Shown piece after piece: positions 10,940 through 21,966 of a stretch of DNA of 64,000 nucleotides. The stretch is taken from the NCBI RefSeq assembly GCF_964019485.1, contig NZ_OZ026448.1:124001-188000 (forward strand), read 5' to 3'. Source of the DNA: Spiroplasma endosymbiont of Agriotes lineatus. GTDB taxonomy: Bacteria; Bacillota_I; Bacilli_A; Mycoplasmatales; Nriv7. The position numbers were made by a program, and so were the translations under genes. The stretch's first letter is position 1; the number at the start of each line of letters is the position of its first letter. A model generated the notes under the pieces. It searched no databases and was not told where the DNA came from. It worked only from the letters and a program-made list of their open reading frames with translations.

Positions 10940-11469
10940 TGAATCGTCATTTAAAACAATTAAAAAATTCAGTTGAGGAATATTTCAGTAATTATACTTG
11001 AAATTTAAAGAAAAAATTATTATTGTTAATAACTATTTTTATTCTTATTTTAATTGATTTTATAATTAAAAATGCTGTTATTAATAATTTAAATGGAAAT
11101 GAAATGGTTAATTTTTTACCAGGATTTATTCAAATTGAGTTAGTATATAATACAGGAGCCGCATTTGGAATTGGTGCTGAAAATCCTGAATTAATGGTTG
11201 TTGTGCAAAGTATTATTATTTTGTTAATTTTAGTAGGATTTTTATTTGCGCAAACAACAATGATGAATATTGGTTTGGCATTAATTGTTGCTGGCGCATT
11301 AAGTAATTTTGGTGATCGGTTTTCAAATCAAATTGTTGAATGAGGCGTTGTTGATTATTTTTCTTGACAATTATTTTCACCATATTCAATTTTTAATATT
11401 GCGGATATGTTTGTTTTTGGCGGAACAATTGTAATTATTTTAATACCAATAACTAGTTATTGAGAATAA
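10939..11469 (+). CDS. lspA: Lipoprotein signal peptidase II
   Basis: Membrane aspartyl protease that cuts prolipoproteins before the lipid-modified Cys. The 176-residue protein has four hydrophobic segments, the motif VYNTGAAFGIG (~70), GALSNFGDR with the first catalytic Asp (~128) and FNIADMFVFGG with the second (~155). An N-terminal extension of about 30 polar residues precedes the first membrane segment. Start overlaps the ileS stop (TAATG). Its substrates plausibly include the lipoproteins encoded with the prophages in this window. Adjacency of ileS, lspA and an rluD-type gene is common in Firmicutes and mollicutes. Confidence 0.95.
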
Positions 11470-11473
11470 TAAG

Positions 11474-12400
11474 ATGGAAAAGAAATTAGTTATTATTGTT
11501 GAAGAAGTACCAAGTATTAAAAGAATTGATAAGTATTTGCAATTAAAATTTTCTGCGATTAAAGGTCTTTCTCGTAGTCAAATTCAAAAATTAATTACTA
11601 ATGAAAAAGTTATTGTTAATAATCAAATTATTACTAATAACTATAATGTTAAGCAAAACAATGTGATTACAGTTAATTTTCAAGAAGATAAATCTCGACA
11701 AGGCGAAAATCTTGATAAAAAAGATTTAGATATTGTTTATGAAGATGAGTATTTATTAGTAATAAATAAACCAAAAAATCTTGTTGTTCATCCCGGGGTT
11801 GGCAATTGAGATAATACACTAGTTAATATTTTATTAGCTAAAGATATTAAATTATCTGATAATGATGTCGTAAGACCAGGTATTGTGCATCGTTTAGATA
11901 AAAATACAACAGGATTACTTATTATTGCTAAATGTAATTATGTTCATCAAAAGTTAACTAATCAGTTACAAAATAAATCTTTAACTAGAAAGTATTTTGC
12001 TCTTGTTCGTGGTATTATTAATAAAGAGAGTGGTTTTATTGATAGTCCCATTGGTCGTAATCCTAAAAATCGTAAACGAATGGCGATTGTTTTTAAAAAT
12101 AGTAAACCAGCTCAAACTAAATTTAATGTTATTAAAAGATTTTTAGAAAGTAATATTACTTTTCTTGAATGTGAGTTATTAACAGGAAGAACACATCAAA
12201 TCCGTGTTCACTTAAGTTTTATTAAACATCCTGTTTTAGGAGATCATTTATATGGAATTAAACAAGATTTAGATGAACATTATGAACAATATTTACATGC
12301 TCATGAGATTACGTTTATTCATCCTATTAGTGGTAAGAAAATGAAGTTGAATTGTGAATTACCAGAATCTTTTAAAACAAGGTTAGATATTTTACAATAG
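11474..12400 (+). CDS. rluD: RluD/RluA-family 23S rRNA pseudouridine synthase
   Basis: Isomerises uridines in large-subunit rRNA. The 308-residue protein begins with an S4 RNA-binding domain (residues ~18-75: IDKYLQ...LSRSQIQKLI...VNN), then the catalytic domain with NKPKNLVVHPG and the signature GIVHRLDKNTTGLLI (~135), whose Asp is the nucleophile, followed by RKYFALVRG, GRTHQIRVHL and the late HPISGK. One in-frame TGA (Trp) lies near residue 112. It starts 4 bases after lspA and ends the operon. Which of the RluA-type targets it modifies is not determined; the gene name follows domain layout and context. Confidence 0.93.
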
Positions 12401-12457
12401 GTTTTTTAATCACTGTAGTGTAGTGATAAACTTTATCTAATAAGGAGGGGAGGAAGT

Positions 12458-13837
12458 ATGACGACAATGGAAAGAAATACATTTGATATTTTAAAAATGC
12501 AATTAGTTGAGTATTTTAAACAAATTGAAAAATATCAAATTCATCAGCGAAAATGACGATGAAAGCGAAATAAAGAACATAATTTATATTTAATTAATTT
12601 ATTTAATAAGAGTTATCAATTTATTAAGATTTTAGATTATTTTAATCATTCGGAAATGTGATCGGCAAAAGATTTAAAACAAAATCAGTTAGATATTGAT
12701 ATTTTTCGTAAAGAAATTGCTACTAGTAGTCATAGTAAATTACAAGTATTAACAATTGTATTAACTAAGGTTATTCATGAGTCATTGCTTTTTAGTAATA
12801 ACGATGGGATTGTTTTTGTTAATCCAGAAACTTTAGTCGCCCAATTGAAACCAATTTATTCACAAATTGATCAAATTGAAACCATTGCTTTTCAAGAAAA
12901 ATCTAGTAATGATGATGAGGTTTTTGATCCGAAGTCAATTACTAGTGATGATTTAAAAGAAGGTTCATTATTACAAAAAAGAATGAAAGATTTTCATAAT
13001 TTAACAACTAAGCAAAATATATTTTTAGCTTATGTGTTTACATTTATTCCCTTACTATTACCAATTCTAGTTCCATTTTTTGTGCCACAAATTCGTGAGA
13101 TTTTGCAAGAAAAAAATGATAATAGTTTAATTGATGGTGAAATCGAGTCACAATTAATGTTAGGTGGTTCATATAAACATTTAATTTTTCAAGCTGGTCA
13201 GTTTTGACGATGAATAGTTTATCCATTAGCTGGTGACAATGGGTTTAATTTATTTTTATCGTGTTTAGTCATTTTTTATTGTGCTCGTTTAGTTGAGTCA
13301 TTTTATAAACCGTGAAATCTAGGATTAATTATTCTTTGTACAACAGTAATTGTTGGTTTTACTCATTCAGTTGTTGCTAGTGCAATGTATAATTTTAAGT
13401 CGCAAAAGATACCAAATATTTTAACAGGACCTTTATATTGAGCATGAATGGTAATTCCACCACTTTATATTTTTAGTTTTACTAAAAAGGATTTTTCAGC
13501 TTTTGTTGTTCGCAGAAGATTAATTTTACCAACAGTTTTTATGTTTATAACATTTATTTTAAATGGCGACCGCTTAGCAATGCCATTAATTTTGACTTTT
13601 TTCATTAGCTTTTTTATTAGTTATTTTTTAGGTTATAATAAGCAAGCATGAGAATGAAAGCGCGGTGCTGCTGCTGCTGCTGTTTTAGTATTAGTGTTAG
13701 TGGTGTTAATTTTATATTTAACTAATAATCGTTTTTTTACCGATGAAGATGGATGAACTCACACAATTCTTCAAGATTATGTTAAACTAGGTTTAATTTC
13801 ACAAGAAAAATCAGATATTTTTGGTATGTTTAGATAA
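12458..13837 (+). CDS. Unrecognised polytopic membrane protein (possibly rhomboid-like fold)
   Basis: A 459-residue protein preceded by a strong AAGGAGGGGAGG ribosome site. The first ~185 residues are soluble, helical and charged. Then come a hydrophobic pair (~190-215), a loop, and five or more membrane segments to residue ~445, then a short soluble tail. The stretch FWRWIVYPLAGDNGF...CARLVE followed by HSVVASAMYN recalls the first membrane segments of rhomboid proteins, but the catalytic GxSG serine is absent (TGPLYWAW lies there), so a protease role is doubtful. Four adjacent GCTGCTGCT Ala codons (13665-13685) lie in a membrane segment. Ten or so TGA codons are read as Trp. It stands alone between two operons. 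Confidence 0.75.
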
Positions 13838-13903
13838 AATGATGTCAAAATGATTATCCCATTTAACATGAGATCAATATTTTATGAGTTTTGCTTAAAT
13901 AGT

Positions 13904-14093
13904 TACTGCCCAATTAACTGTGTCTCTAAGTAATTAACTTAAATTCACTTTGTCTTCAAATTTTACTTTTAAAAAATAATCAGCAACTTTATCAATTTTA
14001 TCAGGGGGTTTTTGCTTTTTTATAATTTTTTGTTTTACTTCTTCTTAATAGAATTCAGAATGAATTATCGAGACACAGAATTTTGGACAGGCT
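13904..14093. repeat. Internally deleted IS256-family derivative (~190 bp)
   Basis: Both termini of the IS256-family element seen at 27364-28704 and 41032-42365 are present: left CTGCCCAATTAACTGTGTCTC and right (reverse complement) CTGTCCAAAATTCTGTGTCTC. The ~1.1-kb transposase interior is missing. It lies just upstream of the ecf operon, where mollicutes often have the ribosomal rplQ end. Confidence 0.75.
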
Positions 14094-14233
14094 CTAGGCT
14101 CTATAAATATCAATAAATTATATTTATTAGGGGAATTAATATTTGTTTAATGTTTCCTATTTAACATTCTTTTATTAGTGTGTTAAAATTAAATAGTTAA
14201 ATATTAATTATTTAGATATTTGGGAGTATATTA
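14094..14233 (+). promoter_or_regulatory. Probable promoter region of the ecf operon
   Basis: AT-rich leader between the IS256 derivative and ecfA1. GGGAG lies 8 bases before the ATG. No clear -35/-10 pair can be singled out among many AT-rich matches. Confidence 0.3.
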
Positions 14234-15109
14234 ATGAGAAAGAAAAAAAAAGCCCACGAAAAATTGGAAACATTAACAAGAAAAAATAATATCGCTTTAA
14301 AAGTACAAGATATTGAATTTAAATATCGTACAAATTATCCTAATGCTGTTGATGGTGTTAGTTTTATTATTAATCATGGCGAGTATGCAACTATTATTGG
14401 TCATAATGGTAGTGGGAAATCAACTTTATCAAAAATTATTATTGGTGTTTTAAAAGCGCAAAAAGGTAGCATTGAAGTATTTGGTAATTTAGTAACTAAA
14501 GAAAATAGTCAATTAATTTCTCGTAAATTAGGAATTGTTTTTCAAAATCCGGATAATCAATTTATTGGTTCAACAGTTCGTGATGATATTGCTTTTGGTT
14601 TAGAAAATAAATGTATTGATCCAAAATTGATGCCTGATATTATTACTAAATATTCGCAAATGGTGGGAATGGAAAGTTATTTAGATCACGAACCATTATT
14701 ATTATCTGGTGGTCAAAAACAAAGAGTAGCGATTGCTTCGGCTTTAGCATTAACTCCAAAATTAATTATTTTTGATGAAGCCACTAGTATGTTGGACCCT
14801 AAGGGAAAAAGAGAAGTAAAAGAAATTATAGTGCAATTAAAAAAATCTCGTGAGAAAACAATTATTTCAATTACACATGATATGGATGAAATTATTAATG
14901 CTGATAAGGTATTAGTAATGAATAAAGGAAAAGTTGTTCGTTTTGGTAAACCAGAAGAAATTTTAAAAGAAGTTGATTTTTTAAGAAGTATTCATTTAGA
15001 TATTCCTTTTATTTTAAAAGTATCTTATGGATTAAAAAAGTATGGTGTTAATATTGAAGAAACATTATATGAAGAGGAATTGGTACAACAAATATGTCAA
15101 AAAAATTAA
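14234..15109 (+). CDS. ecfA1: ECF transporter ATPase EcfA1
   Basis: Cytoplasmic ATPase of the energy-coupling-factor module that powers vitamin or metal uptake with interchangeable substrate (S) subunits. The 291-residue protein shows Walker [10 protein letters not shown] (~56), Q-loop [10 protein letters not shown] (~104), ABC signature [12 protein letters not shown] (~155), Walker [14 protein letters not shown] (~176) and switch His ITHD (~213). The Gln-Asn-Pro-Asp-Asn-Gln Q-loop is typical of EcfA1. Start at the first Met after GGGAG. It overlaps ecfA2 by 16 bases. No S-component gene is in this window. Confidence 0.95.
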   Translation: MRKKKKAHEKLETLTRKNNIALKVQDIEFKYRTNYPNAVDGVSFIINHGEYATIIGHNGSGKSTLSKIIIGVLKAQKGSIEVFGNLVTKENSQLISRKLGIVFQNPDNQFIGSTVRDDIAFGLENKCIDPKLMPDIITKYSQMVGMESYLDHEPLLLSGGQKQRVAIASALALTPKLIIFDEATSMLDPKGKREVKEIIVQLKKSREKTIISITHDMDEIINADKVLVMNKGKVVRFGKPEEILKEVDFLRSIHLDIPFILKVSYGLKKYGVNIEETLYEEELVQQICQKN

Positions 15110-15990
15110 TTATTGATAATCCATCTAATTTAATTAAATTTAATAATGTTAGTTATATTTATGCTCCTAAAAGTCCATTCCAATTTCAGGCTTTAAAAAA
15201 TGTTAATGTTTGAATAAAAGATCATATTATTACGGCAATTATTGGTTCTACTGGTAGTGGAAAATCAACTTTAATTCAACATATTAATGGATTATTAATT
15301 CCAACAGTGGGGCAAGTTATTGTTGGCGATTTTCTGATTAAAGCAAAACAAAGAAAAGTTAAAAATCAGAAGTTATTACGAAAATCGGTGGGGTTAGTTT
15401 TTCAATTTCCGGAATATCAATTATTTGAAGAAACAATTGAAAAGGATATTATGTTTGGTCCTTTAAACTTTGGTGTTAAAAAAGATGAAGCCCGACTTAA
15501 AGCTGCTAAATATTTAAAACTTGTGGGATTAGGTCAAGAATATTTAACTCGTTCGCCTTTTGATTTATCTGGTGGCCAAAAAAGAAGAGTAGCGATTGCT
15601 GGAATTTTGGCGATTGAAGGTCATACTTTAATTTTAGATGAACCAACAGCCGGCTTAGATCCTGACGGAGAAGAAGAGTTAATGAAGTTATTTTTTAAAT
15701 TTAATAAACAAAATAAAAAACGCATTATTCTTGTTACTCATAATATGGATCATGTTTTGCAATACGCTGATGAGGTTGTTGTTTTAAAAAATGGTCAATT
15801 GTATCATCAAAGTGTTCCTGTTAGTCTTTTTGCTAATGTTCGATTAATTAAAGAAATTAATATTGAACCGCCAAAAATTTTTCGTTTTTTACAAAAGTTA
15901 AAAGATAATGGTTTTGATATTAGTGGTATTAATGCTCGGACTGTTGAAGATCTAGTAACCCAATTAGCACAAAGAATTAATAGTAAATAG
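15094..15990 (+). CDS. ecfA2: ECF transporter ATPase EcfA2
   Basis: Second ATPase of the ECF module, forming a heterodimer with EcfA1. The 298-residue protein shows Walker [10 protein letters not shown] (~50), Q-loop [12 protein letters not shown] (~106), signature [13 protein letters not shown] (~158), Walker [13 protein letters not shown] (~182) and VTHNMDH (~216). [10 protein letters not shown] is the usual EcfA2 form. The start at 15094 lies inside the end of ecfA1 and puts a TGA (Trp) near residue 36, before the Walker A motif. Fourteen bases separate it from ecfT. Confidence 0.95.
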
Positions 15991-16003
15991 AAGGAGTTAG
16001 TTT

Positions 16004-16927
16004 ATGAATATATCATTTGGGCGGTATTTGCCATATAATTCTCTTATTCATCGCCTAGACCCTAGAATTAAAATGTTATCAATAATTGCTTTAATTGCAA
16101 CGGTTTTTATTAGCACTGGTTTTACCGGTTATATTTTAACCGGAACAGTAATTATTAGTATTTTCTTTATTTCTAAATTACCATTACCATTATTATTTTC
16201 TTTATTTAAGTTTGTTATTTTTGTAACTCTAGTATTATTAGTATTAAATTTCTTTCTTATTAAGCCAGAATTTGATACGGATAAACAACCACTTTGAGAT
16301 ACAGTAGGTCTTATATATCAACCAGCTAAGTTTAAGATACTTATTGTGTCTTGAAAAGCGATTTTAACGACATTATATATTTCTTTAAGAATTTATTTGA
16401 TGGTTTTAGTGACAACGATTTTGACATCAACAACAAAACCATTAGATTTGACATTAGCTTTGGAAGATTTAATGTGATCTTTGAAACTAATTAAAATTCC
16501 CGTTCATATTATTTCAATTATCATTTCAATGGCATTAAGAATGTTACCAACTTTATTTGAAGAAGCAATGCGAATTAAAAAAGCACAAGCATCAAGAGGA
16601 ATGGATTCTAAAAATGGTAAATTTAAAGATAAAATTAAATCAATCATTTCTTTAATTATTCCTTTACTAGTATCATCATTTCAAAAAGCTGAGGATATGG
16701 CTTATGCAATGGATGTTCGAGGTTATGATCCCCATCAAAAAAGAACAAGATTTCGTCAATATCGGATTGGATTTTTAGACGTATTCATTTTAATTTTAAT
16801 TTTTAGTTTTTTATCATTAATGGTGGTATTATCTACTAATATTGGTATTGAATGATTAAATAGTTGCGATGTTTGAAAGCCGATGCGTTATGTTGATCAG
16901 TTTGTTTGACGATCAATAATATATTAA
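16004..16927 (+). CDS. ecfT: ECF transporter membrane coupling protein EcfT
   Basis: Membrane subunit linking the two ATPases to S proteins. A 307-residue protein with GRYLPYNSLIHRLDPRIKM at the start, typical of EcfT, then several membrane segments, a cytoplasmic coupling region (ALRMLPTLFEEAMRIKKAQASRGM, ~183-206, and AMDVRGY, ~240) holding the A-R-G type coupling helices, and a last membrane segment. GGAG lies 8 bases upstream. Several TGA codons encode Trp. Gene order A1-A2-T is the standard ecf operon. Confidence 0.93.
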
Positions 16928-16930
16928 ATA

Positions 16931-17672
16931 ATGGTTTCTTATTTATTATCCATTAGTTATGATGGTAGCAAGTATCGGGGATGGACATGGACCCGTCAAA
17001 ATAACAAAATTACTGTTGAAGTTCATTAATCGCAGAGTTATTACTAGTGTTTTTAATTGTGAGTTTAAAATTCAAGCAGCAATTCGTACCGATAAAAAAG
17101 TTCATAGTTATGACCAAAAAGTTAAATTATCATTTAATATTAGATTAGAACCAAAACAATTACAATGAATTTTAAATAATAAATTACCTAATGATATTTA
17201 TATTACTAATTGTTTTATTGTTGCTAATGATTTTCATGTGCGAAAAAAATGTGTTTTAAACACATATCATTATCAGATTAATTGTGGGCCTTACAATGTA
17301 TTTCAACAAAGATATATTTATCAATATAACAAACCGTTACGAAAAATAAATTTACAAAAGATTGCTAAGATTTTTGTTGGGACTTATGATTTTTCTAATT
17401 TTTCTTTATTAAAAGATAATGAAACTATTAATCGTGTGCGAAATATTAAGAGTATTAAAATTAAAAAACATCAAGATTTAGTGATAATTATTATTAAAGT
17501 CCCAAGCTTTATTCGTCATCAAGTAAGGATGATTGTTGGTAGTATTTTAGCTTGTTATGAAGGGAAAATATCGTTAGCACAGTTGCAAGAAAAATTATTA
17601 AATCCTTTAACTTTGAAAACTAAATATCAAGTATCTGGTGTTGGGTTGTACTTAATGAATATTAAGTATTAA
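16931..17672 (+). pseudogene. truA: tRNA pseudouridine synthase A, frameshifted
   Basis: Follows ecfT by 3 bases, the usual place for truA in this operon. The first frame gives MVSYLLSISYDGSKYRGW..TRQNN..TVE (the TruA N-terminus) and stops about 33 codons in. The rest reads in another frame from about 17022 to the end: RTDKKVHSYDQKV (the catalytic-Asp motif), later FIRHQVRMIVGSILACYEG, both TruA hallmarks. A single-base insertion near 17022-17027 would explain this. The motif normally written GRTDKGVHA reads IRTDKKVHS, so two conserved Gly are also lost, which supports true decay over a sequencing error. If real, modification of tRNA positions 38-40 may be missing unless another copy exists. 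Confidence 0.8.
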
Positions 17673-17729
17673 ATTTTTATTTTAATTTATCTTTAATTAA
17701 TTTTTTTAAAGTTTATAATTAAGTTTGAT

Positions 17730-18471
17730 AGAAGGTGAAGAAATGATTATTTTAAATGGTATGATAGATGGTAATAGTAGCGGTAGCGTTCAATTCAATG
17801 TCAGAAGAAAATAATGAGATGCCAAATTCTAACAAACAACAAGAGCATCATCCAAATGATGGACATGATGACCACAATAATCAAGATATGGAAAATAATA
17901 ATATGCCAAATGAAAACAGTGAAGAAGATTATGGACGCATAAAGTTTTCTTAGGTAGAAAAATGTTTAAATAATTTTTAATGAAAATCAACGACAATTTA
18001 ATTATCATTTTATTTAAAAAATAAATAATAAAACAAAATATTTAATATCAACAAACAAAATCTCAATAAAAGGTTATAAAACCTAAAAAAACGCTTATAA
18101 AAACAACATCAAAATAAGTTTTTACAACAAAAATCATACATAAGAAATATATACTTAATTTGCATATTGAAATAATTTATAGTAAATGATTGTTTTTTCT
18201 TTTTTAAAAAATACCCAAGAAGACTAAATACGATCGAATGCTAATCGTATTATTACCGGTGAAGATGATGAATTGTATGATGAAATTTGTGATTTTGTTA
18301 TTGCGAATAAAAAGATATTCGCTTCATTAATTCAAAGAAGATTTGGTGTTGGTTATAATCGGGCAGCAAGATTAATTGATAGGTTTAGAAACTAATGATG
18401 TTGTTGGGCCGCAAAATGGGTCCAAACCTCGTGAAGTTTTGATTATGAATAAAAGAGTAGGAATTTTGATA
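17730..18471 (+). pseudogene. 3' remnant of an FtsK/SpoIIIE-type DNA translocase gene, split by a MITE
   Basis: After the MITE, DDELYDEICDFV...ASLIQRRFGVGYNRAARLIDRF (18262-18392), followed in a shifted frame by DVVGPQNGSKPREVLI, is the winged-helix gamma domain that reads chromosomal polarity sequences. One extra T near 18383 accounts for the shift. Before the MITE, GEEMIILNGMIDGNSSGSVQ (from ~17736) resembles the end of the FtsK motor domain, then an acidic Asn/Glu/His-rich linker. The motor itself is absent. An intact homologue elsewhere in the chromosome would be expected, because chromosome segregation normally needs one. The gamma-domain identification is strong, the upstream part is moderate. 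Confidence 0.7.
17933..18234 (+). repeat. MITE copy 2 (inside the ftsK-type remnant)
   Basis: About 300 bp, same interior as the copy at 6595; begins GGACGCATAAAGTTTTCTTA. The right terminus is diverged (ACGATC instead of GCGACC). It separates the linker from the gamma domain, so it inserted into what was a gene. Confidence 0.8.
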
Positions 18472-20244
18472 ATGGCGTGATTTAAACCCTTTTTTTTACA
18501 AGAAAAAATTAAAAATTTACCACAAGGTTCGGGATGTTATCAGTTTTATAATGAAACTCAGCAATTAATTTATGTTGGTAAAGCAAAAAATATTCAACAT
18601 CGGGTAAATAATTATTTTAGTAAAGTTCATAATTTTAAAACTACTAAATTAGTTCGTGAAATTGCTGATGTTGCTTATATTTTAACAATTAATGAAAAAG
18701 AAGCATTATTGTTGGAATATAATTTAATTAAAGACAACCGTCCCCGATATAATATTTTATTAAATGATGATAAAACATATCCTTATATTAAAATTACTGA
18801 TGAAAATAATCCTGAATATCGTTTTGTTCGTAAAGTTAAAAAAGATAATGGTAAATATTATGGTCCTTTTCCTGATGGTTCGGGCGCTAGAGAAGTTTTA
18901 AAGATATTGCAACAATTATTTCCTTTGCGAAGATGTAAAGGAAGTTTAGGGGCGTCGTGTTTATATTATCATCTGCAATTATGTTCCGGCGCTTGTTTTA
19001 AAGAGGTTCCTTGGGAATATTATGCCTTGATGAAAAAGAAAATTAATGATTTTTTTCAAGGAAAAAATCAAAATATTAAAAATAAAATTATTGAGCGAAT
19101 GCAACAAGCAGCGATTAATTTACAATATGAAGAAGCACAAAGATTAAAAAATGTCTTAGATAAGTTACAATTATTTATTTCTAATCAATTTGTTCAATTT
19201 CCTGATTTTCGTAATCGTGATTTTATTGGTTATGCTATTAAAGATCATAAATTATCAATAACAGCATTATTTTATCGTAATGGACAATTGCTTTCTAAAG
19301 ATGAACAAATTTTTACTTTATTTAATGATGATTTAACTGATGCAATGAGAAATTATTTACAACAGTTATATACTAATAATATTGTCCCCCAAGAATTATA
19401 TGTTGCTAATATTGTTTTAGATGATTTAGCAGAAGCATTAAATATTAAAATTATTAATAAGATTAATAAAAAAATGCAAGAAATAATTTCTTTAGCTACT
19501 AAGAATGCTCAAGAATTATTAAAGCAACAACTTGTTGATTCCTATCAAATTAAATATCGTTATTATGAGATTGTTGAACAATTAGGAAATATTTTAAAAA
19601 TCGCGACGCCACAATATATTGAAATTATTGATATTGCTAATTTAGGACATGATAATGTTATTGGTGGGGTTATTGTTTATAAAAATGGTCAAGCAATTAA
19701 AAAACTGTTTCGTCGTTATAAAATTCAAATTGAACAACAAGGGGATTATCATTATTTGCAAAATTTAGTTTATCGTCGTTATTGAAAAAAATTAATGAAT
19801 AAGGAACCAATGCCGGAGTTGATTATTGTTGATGGTGGTAAGTTGCAAATTGATAGTGTGCAGTTGCAATTGAAAAATTTAAATATTAATTTACCAATTG
19901 TTGGTCTTGTTAAAAATAGTCATCATAAAACTGATTATTTATTAGATAATAAAGGTTGTCGGTTGGATATTGCTAAAAAGAGTGCTTTATTTCATTGATT
20001 AACTAAAGTTCAAGAAGAGGTACATAATTATACAATTTTATTTCATCGTCAACAACAAACTAATTCTTTATTTGTTAATTCGTTAAAAAAAGTTAAAGGA
20101 TTAGGTGAGTTAACTATTAAAAAGTTATATCAACAGTTTGAAACATTAACAAAAATGAAAGCAGTTTCATTTGCCGAATTAAATGCTATTATTAAAAATA
20201 AAACAATAACAAAGGAGTTAATTGCTTATTTAAAAGATAATTAA
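18472..20244 (+). CDS. uvrC: Excinuclease ABC subunit C
   Basis: Nuclease that makes both cuts in nucleotide excision repair with UvrA/UvrB. The 590-residue protein opens with a GIY-YIG domain (GCYQFYNETQQLIYVGKAKN, ~18-37), a Cys-containing region (CKGSLGASCLYYHLQLCSGAC), a UVR motif that binds UvrB (NLQYEEAQRLKN, ~205), the RNase H-like domain (IEIIDIANLGHDNVIGG and ELIIVDGGKLQID), and a C-terminal helix-hairpin-helix (VKGLGELTIKKLYQQF). Start at 18472 with AGGAATTTT upstream; an in-frame ATG at 18445 would add nine residues that belong to the ftsK remnant. Three or so TGA codons read as Trp. Confidence 0.96.
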
Positions 20245-20295
20245 TTTAGAAATTTTGCTCACTAGATCGAAAAAATTTATTGCTAATTTGATGTT

Positions 20296-20330
20296 AAAAT
20301 GCTTATATAAAAATATAAGCATTTTTATTT
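20296..20330 (+). terminator. Rho-independent terminator after uvrC
   Basis: Stem AAAATGCTTATAT / ATATAAGCATTTT with a short A loop, followed by a T-rich run; 52 bases after the uvrC stop. Confidence 0.85.
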
Positions 20331-20361
20331 TTACTAAAATAAAAGAAAGATAATATTTTTT

Positions 20362-21572
20362 TGGATTGGCAACCCTTTTTAGGACAATTTTTATATAGAC
20401 ATTTGTTTTCTAAAAGTAACTGGAGATAAATAATTTAAACTGCCATGTATTCTAAGATTATTGTATCAATTAATGTAATCAAATAATTCAAGTTCTAATT
20501 GTGCAAGATCATTGAATTTTCTACCATTAATAAATTCTTTTTTAAAAACTTTATAAGTTGCTTCAGCAACTGCATTATCATAAGGACAACCCTTCGCACT
20601 CAATGATCTTTGAATTTTAAATGTAGATAATAATTGATCAATTATATTATTTTTAAACTTATTACCTCGGTTGGTATGAAATATTTCAATTTTTGATAAT
20701 GGTCTAGTAATTCGCATAATAGCTTGATAAACCAACTCCGTATTTTTATTTGGTCCGGAACTATAACCAACAATCTCGCGATTATACAAATCAATTAGGA
20801 GACACGCATAAAATCATTTAAAACCCACTTTATATAAGTTAAGTCACTAACGATAGTTTCATTTATTTTTCTATTATTAAAGTCTCGGTTTACAATGTTA
20901 TTTACTGGATCATTATTTACTTGAATATTTTTGCATTTAAGTCTTGTTTTTGTGTACTTTGATATCAAATTATTGTTTTTTATAATATTTCTAATTTTGT
21001 GTCTAGATAGGTTAATACTTTTATGAGCTAATACTACTTTGATTTTTCGAGCTCCATAGACTTGGTGGATTTCGTTAAATGCACCGATAATTTCTTGATT
21101 ATAATTATTCACTATTTTCCTTGTGTATTTATTAATTTGATAATAGTAATTGAATTTTGAAATATTTAATAATTTACACATTTTTCTTATTGAATATTTT
21201 TTCTTATTGCTATTAATTATTGTTATTTTTTGGCCATTATCAGTGCGGCTTGCTTTAAAATGTCATTTTCCATTTTCAAGTCTTTAAGTTCTTTTCGTAA
21301 AGTTATTATTTCATTTTCTTCTAGTTTGCGATTGTCTTTTGCTTTAAATGAACCAGAATTATTATAATTTTTAACTCAACTATAAATAGTTGGTTTTGGT
21401 AAATTATATTCTTTCCCTAAATTAATAACACTTTTGCCATTTTTGTATAGCATGACAATTTATTTTTTAAATTCTTCAGAGTATGAGGTTTTATTTCCCG
21501 TTTTTATATTCCTTCTTTCTTAATAATTTCGAAGTCTATATAATTATGGTCCAACTTATTGTGGCCTATCCA
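20362..21572 (-). mobile_element. IS3-family element copy 1, decayed (1211 bp)
   Basis: Ends TGGATTGGCA / (reverse complement) TGGATAGGCC. Carries orfA and orfB on the minus strand like the copy at 25941, to which it is about 98% alike. It is dead: orfA's ATG is ACG and orfA has an in-frame TAA. orfB has lost one T, shifting frame, and the second catalytic Asp is changed (HTNRGNKF instead of HTDQGSEF). It sits directly between uvrC and a MITE. Confidence 0.9.
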
Positions 21573-21588
21573 CAGATAATAATATGAA

Positions 21589-21888
21589 GGAGCATAAAGT
21601 TTTGTTAGGTAGGTAAAGATTTAAATAATTTTGAAAAAAACAATCACAATTTAATTATCATTTTATTTAAAAAATAAGTAATAAAACAAAATATTTAACA
21701 TTAACAAACAAAATCTCAATAAAAGGTTATAAAAAATAAGCAAAATACTTATAAAAAAACATTAAAATAATTTTTTACAACAAAAATCATACATAAGAAA
21801 TATATACTTAATTTGCATATTGAAATAATTTATAGTAAATGATTATTTTTTATTTTTTAAAAAATATCTAAGAAAAATAAACGCGACC
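21589..21888 (+). repeat. MITE copy 3, upstream of the PTS operon
   Basis: 300 bp; begins GGAGCATAAAGTTTTGTTAG and ends AAACGCGACC. It lies 78 bp before fruA and could influence its promoter; no gene inside. Confidence 0.8.
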
Positions 21889-21966
21889 ATTAAAATATTA
21901 TTTAAAATTCTAAAAATATGATAGTATTAGTATATAAAGATATATATATGTAAAGGTGATAAATAA
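21889..21966 (+). promoter_or_regulatory. Leader of the PTS operon
   Basis: AT-rich leader with TATAAA-like boxes (e.g. near 21932) and AAAGGTGAT before the start. Promoter placement is tentative. Confidence 0.3.

Noticed and set aside
17742-17953. Independent acidic small protein MVIVAVAFNSMSEENNE...
   Set aside because: It begins inside the FtsK-like motor end and runs into the MITE; better explained as linker of the ftsK-type remnant.
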